A stretch of DNA of 64,000 nucleotides, taken from contig CM049995.1 in NCBI GenBank assembly GCA_016630955.3, positions 1,302,001 to 1,366,000 of the forward strand, read 5' to 3'. Under the pieces are notes generated by a model, which made no database searches, was not told the origin of the DNA, and saw nothing but the letters and a program-made list of their open reading frames with translations. Below are positions 63,767-64,000 of this stretch, piece after piece. How positions within the stretch are numbered: the stretch's first letter is position 1; every line of letters starts with the position of its first letter. Both the position numbers and the translations under genes were made by a program. The DNA comes from Didymella arachidicola. Its lineage: Eukaryota; Ascomycota; Dothideomycetes; Pleosporales; Didymellaceae.

Positions 63767-64000
63767 GGTTTTGTTTTGAGTACTGAAGTGGCAGCGGGGG
63801 TCAGCGGAGCTTCTCTATAGCTTGAAGATTGCGATTGAGCATCCAGAAAAACAGAATAGCGATTCGATGATTTCTAGGAATAAGAAGAACTCACCTCTTG
63901 ACAAGTAGAATGTAAAGATCTCGACGTGCGGGCTCAGCTTGAGTATTTGTTGTTGAGCGCCATGACCCCTCCAAGCTCTGGTGACGTTAGTGGACCCATC
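63767..64000. promoter_or_regulatory. PGK leader and proximal promoter
   Basis: 234 bp upstream of the PGK ATG on the minus strand. It shows mixed pyrimidine-rich stretches; a 5'-UTR intron is possible but not established. The window ends inside the promoter. Confidence 0.45.

Noticed and set aside
1..64000. tRNA, rRNA or CRISPR features
   Set aside because: No convincing tRNA B-box/cloverleaf, rRNA segment or spaced direct-repeat array was found by eye; a tRNAscan-SE or Infernal run would be decisive.

Overview
The window is nuclear DNA from a filamentous ascomycete (Pezizomycotina; a Dothideomycete is possible but unproven). The evidence is compact genes with GT-AG introns of about 45-115 nt and typical fungal proteins: a Zn2Cys6 regulator, a Kin1 kinase, a pisatin-demethylase-like P450, a TPR-CHAT protein and a Fot1/pogo transposon. 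All exon boundaries were read by eye from splice signals, reading frame and protein-family continuity. No transcript data or searches were available.

Layout. 0.25-8.4 kb: CCR4-NOT subunit Caf40, kinase Kin1, and the G-patch protein GPATCH1. 8.43-10.28 kb: an apparently complete Fot1/pogo-type DNA transposon just downstream of GPATCH1. 11.0-19.7 kb: an orphan HExxH protein, eIF3h, a basic-domain protein that may be spliced onto an omega-type glutathione transferase, and a TatD-type nuclease. 21.6-23.7 kb: a Gln/Pro-rich Zn2Cys6 regulator. 23.7-29.3 kb: a gene-poor stretch with LTR-like remnants, followed by a P450 and an MFS transporter (29.3-33.2 kb). Together these form the accessory part of the window. 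34.4-40.9 kb: Tma46/ZC3H15, Ost4, a large C2H2 protein and ribosomal protein L26. 41.5-46.4 kb: a divergent pair made of a 342-aa gasdermin-like candidate and a TPR-CHAT caspase-like protein. 47.6-63.8 kb: an NTF2-like hypothetical protein, Rtp1/TANGO6, SmF, a CXXC zinc protein (CZIB), a Qc-SNARE, a RING/TRAF E3, Iml2, Sem1/DSS1 and phosphoglycerate kinase.

How the genes relate. Most are unlinked housekeeping genes in divergent or convergent pairs. Two neighbourhoods look functional. One is P450 plus MFS beside the repeat island, a possible small metabolite or detoxification module. The other is the divergent pair at 41.5-46.4 kb. Fungal gasdermins such as HET-Q1 are known to sit beside and be cleaved by proteases, and CHAT proteins are among their known neighbours. 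This pair is therefore the best candidate for a programmed-cell-death or allorecognition system and is the main finding. The gasdermin assignment rests on pattern resemblance and gene context and needs structural confirmation.
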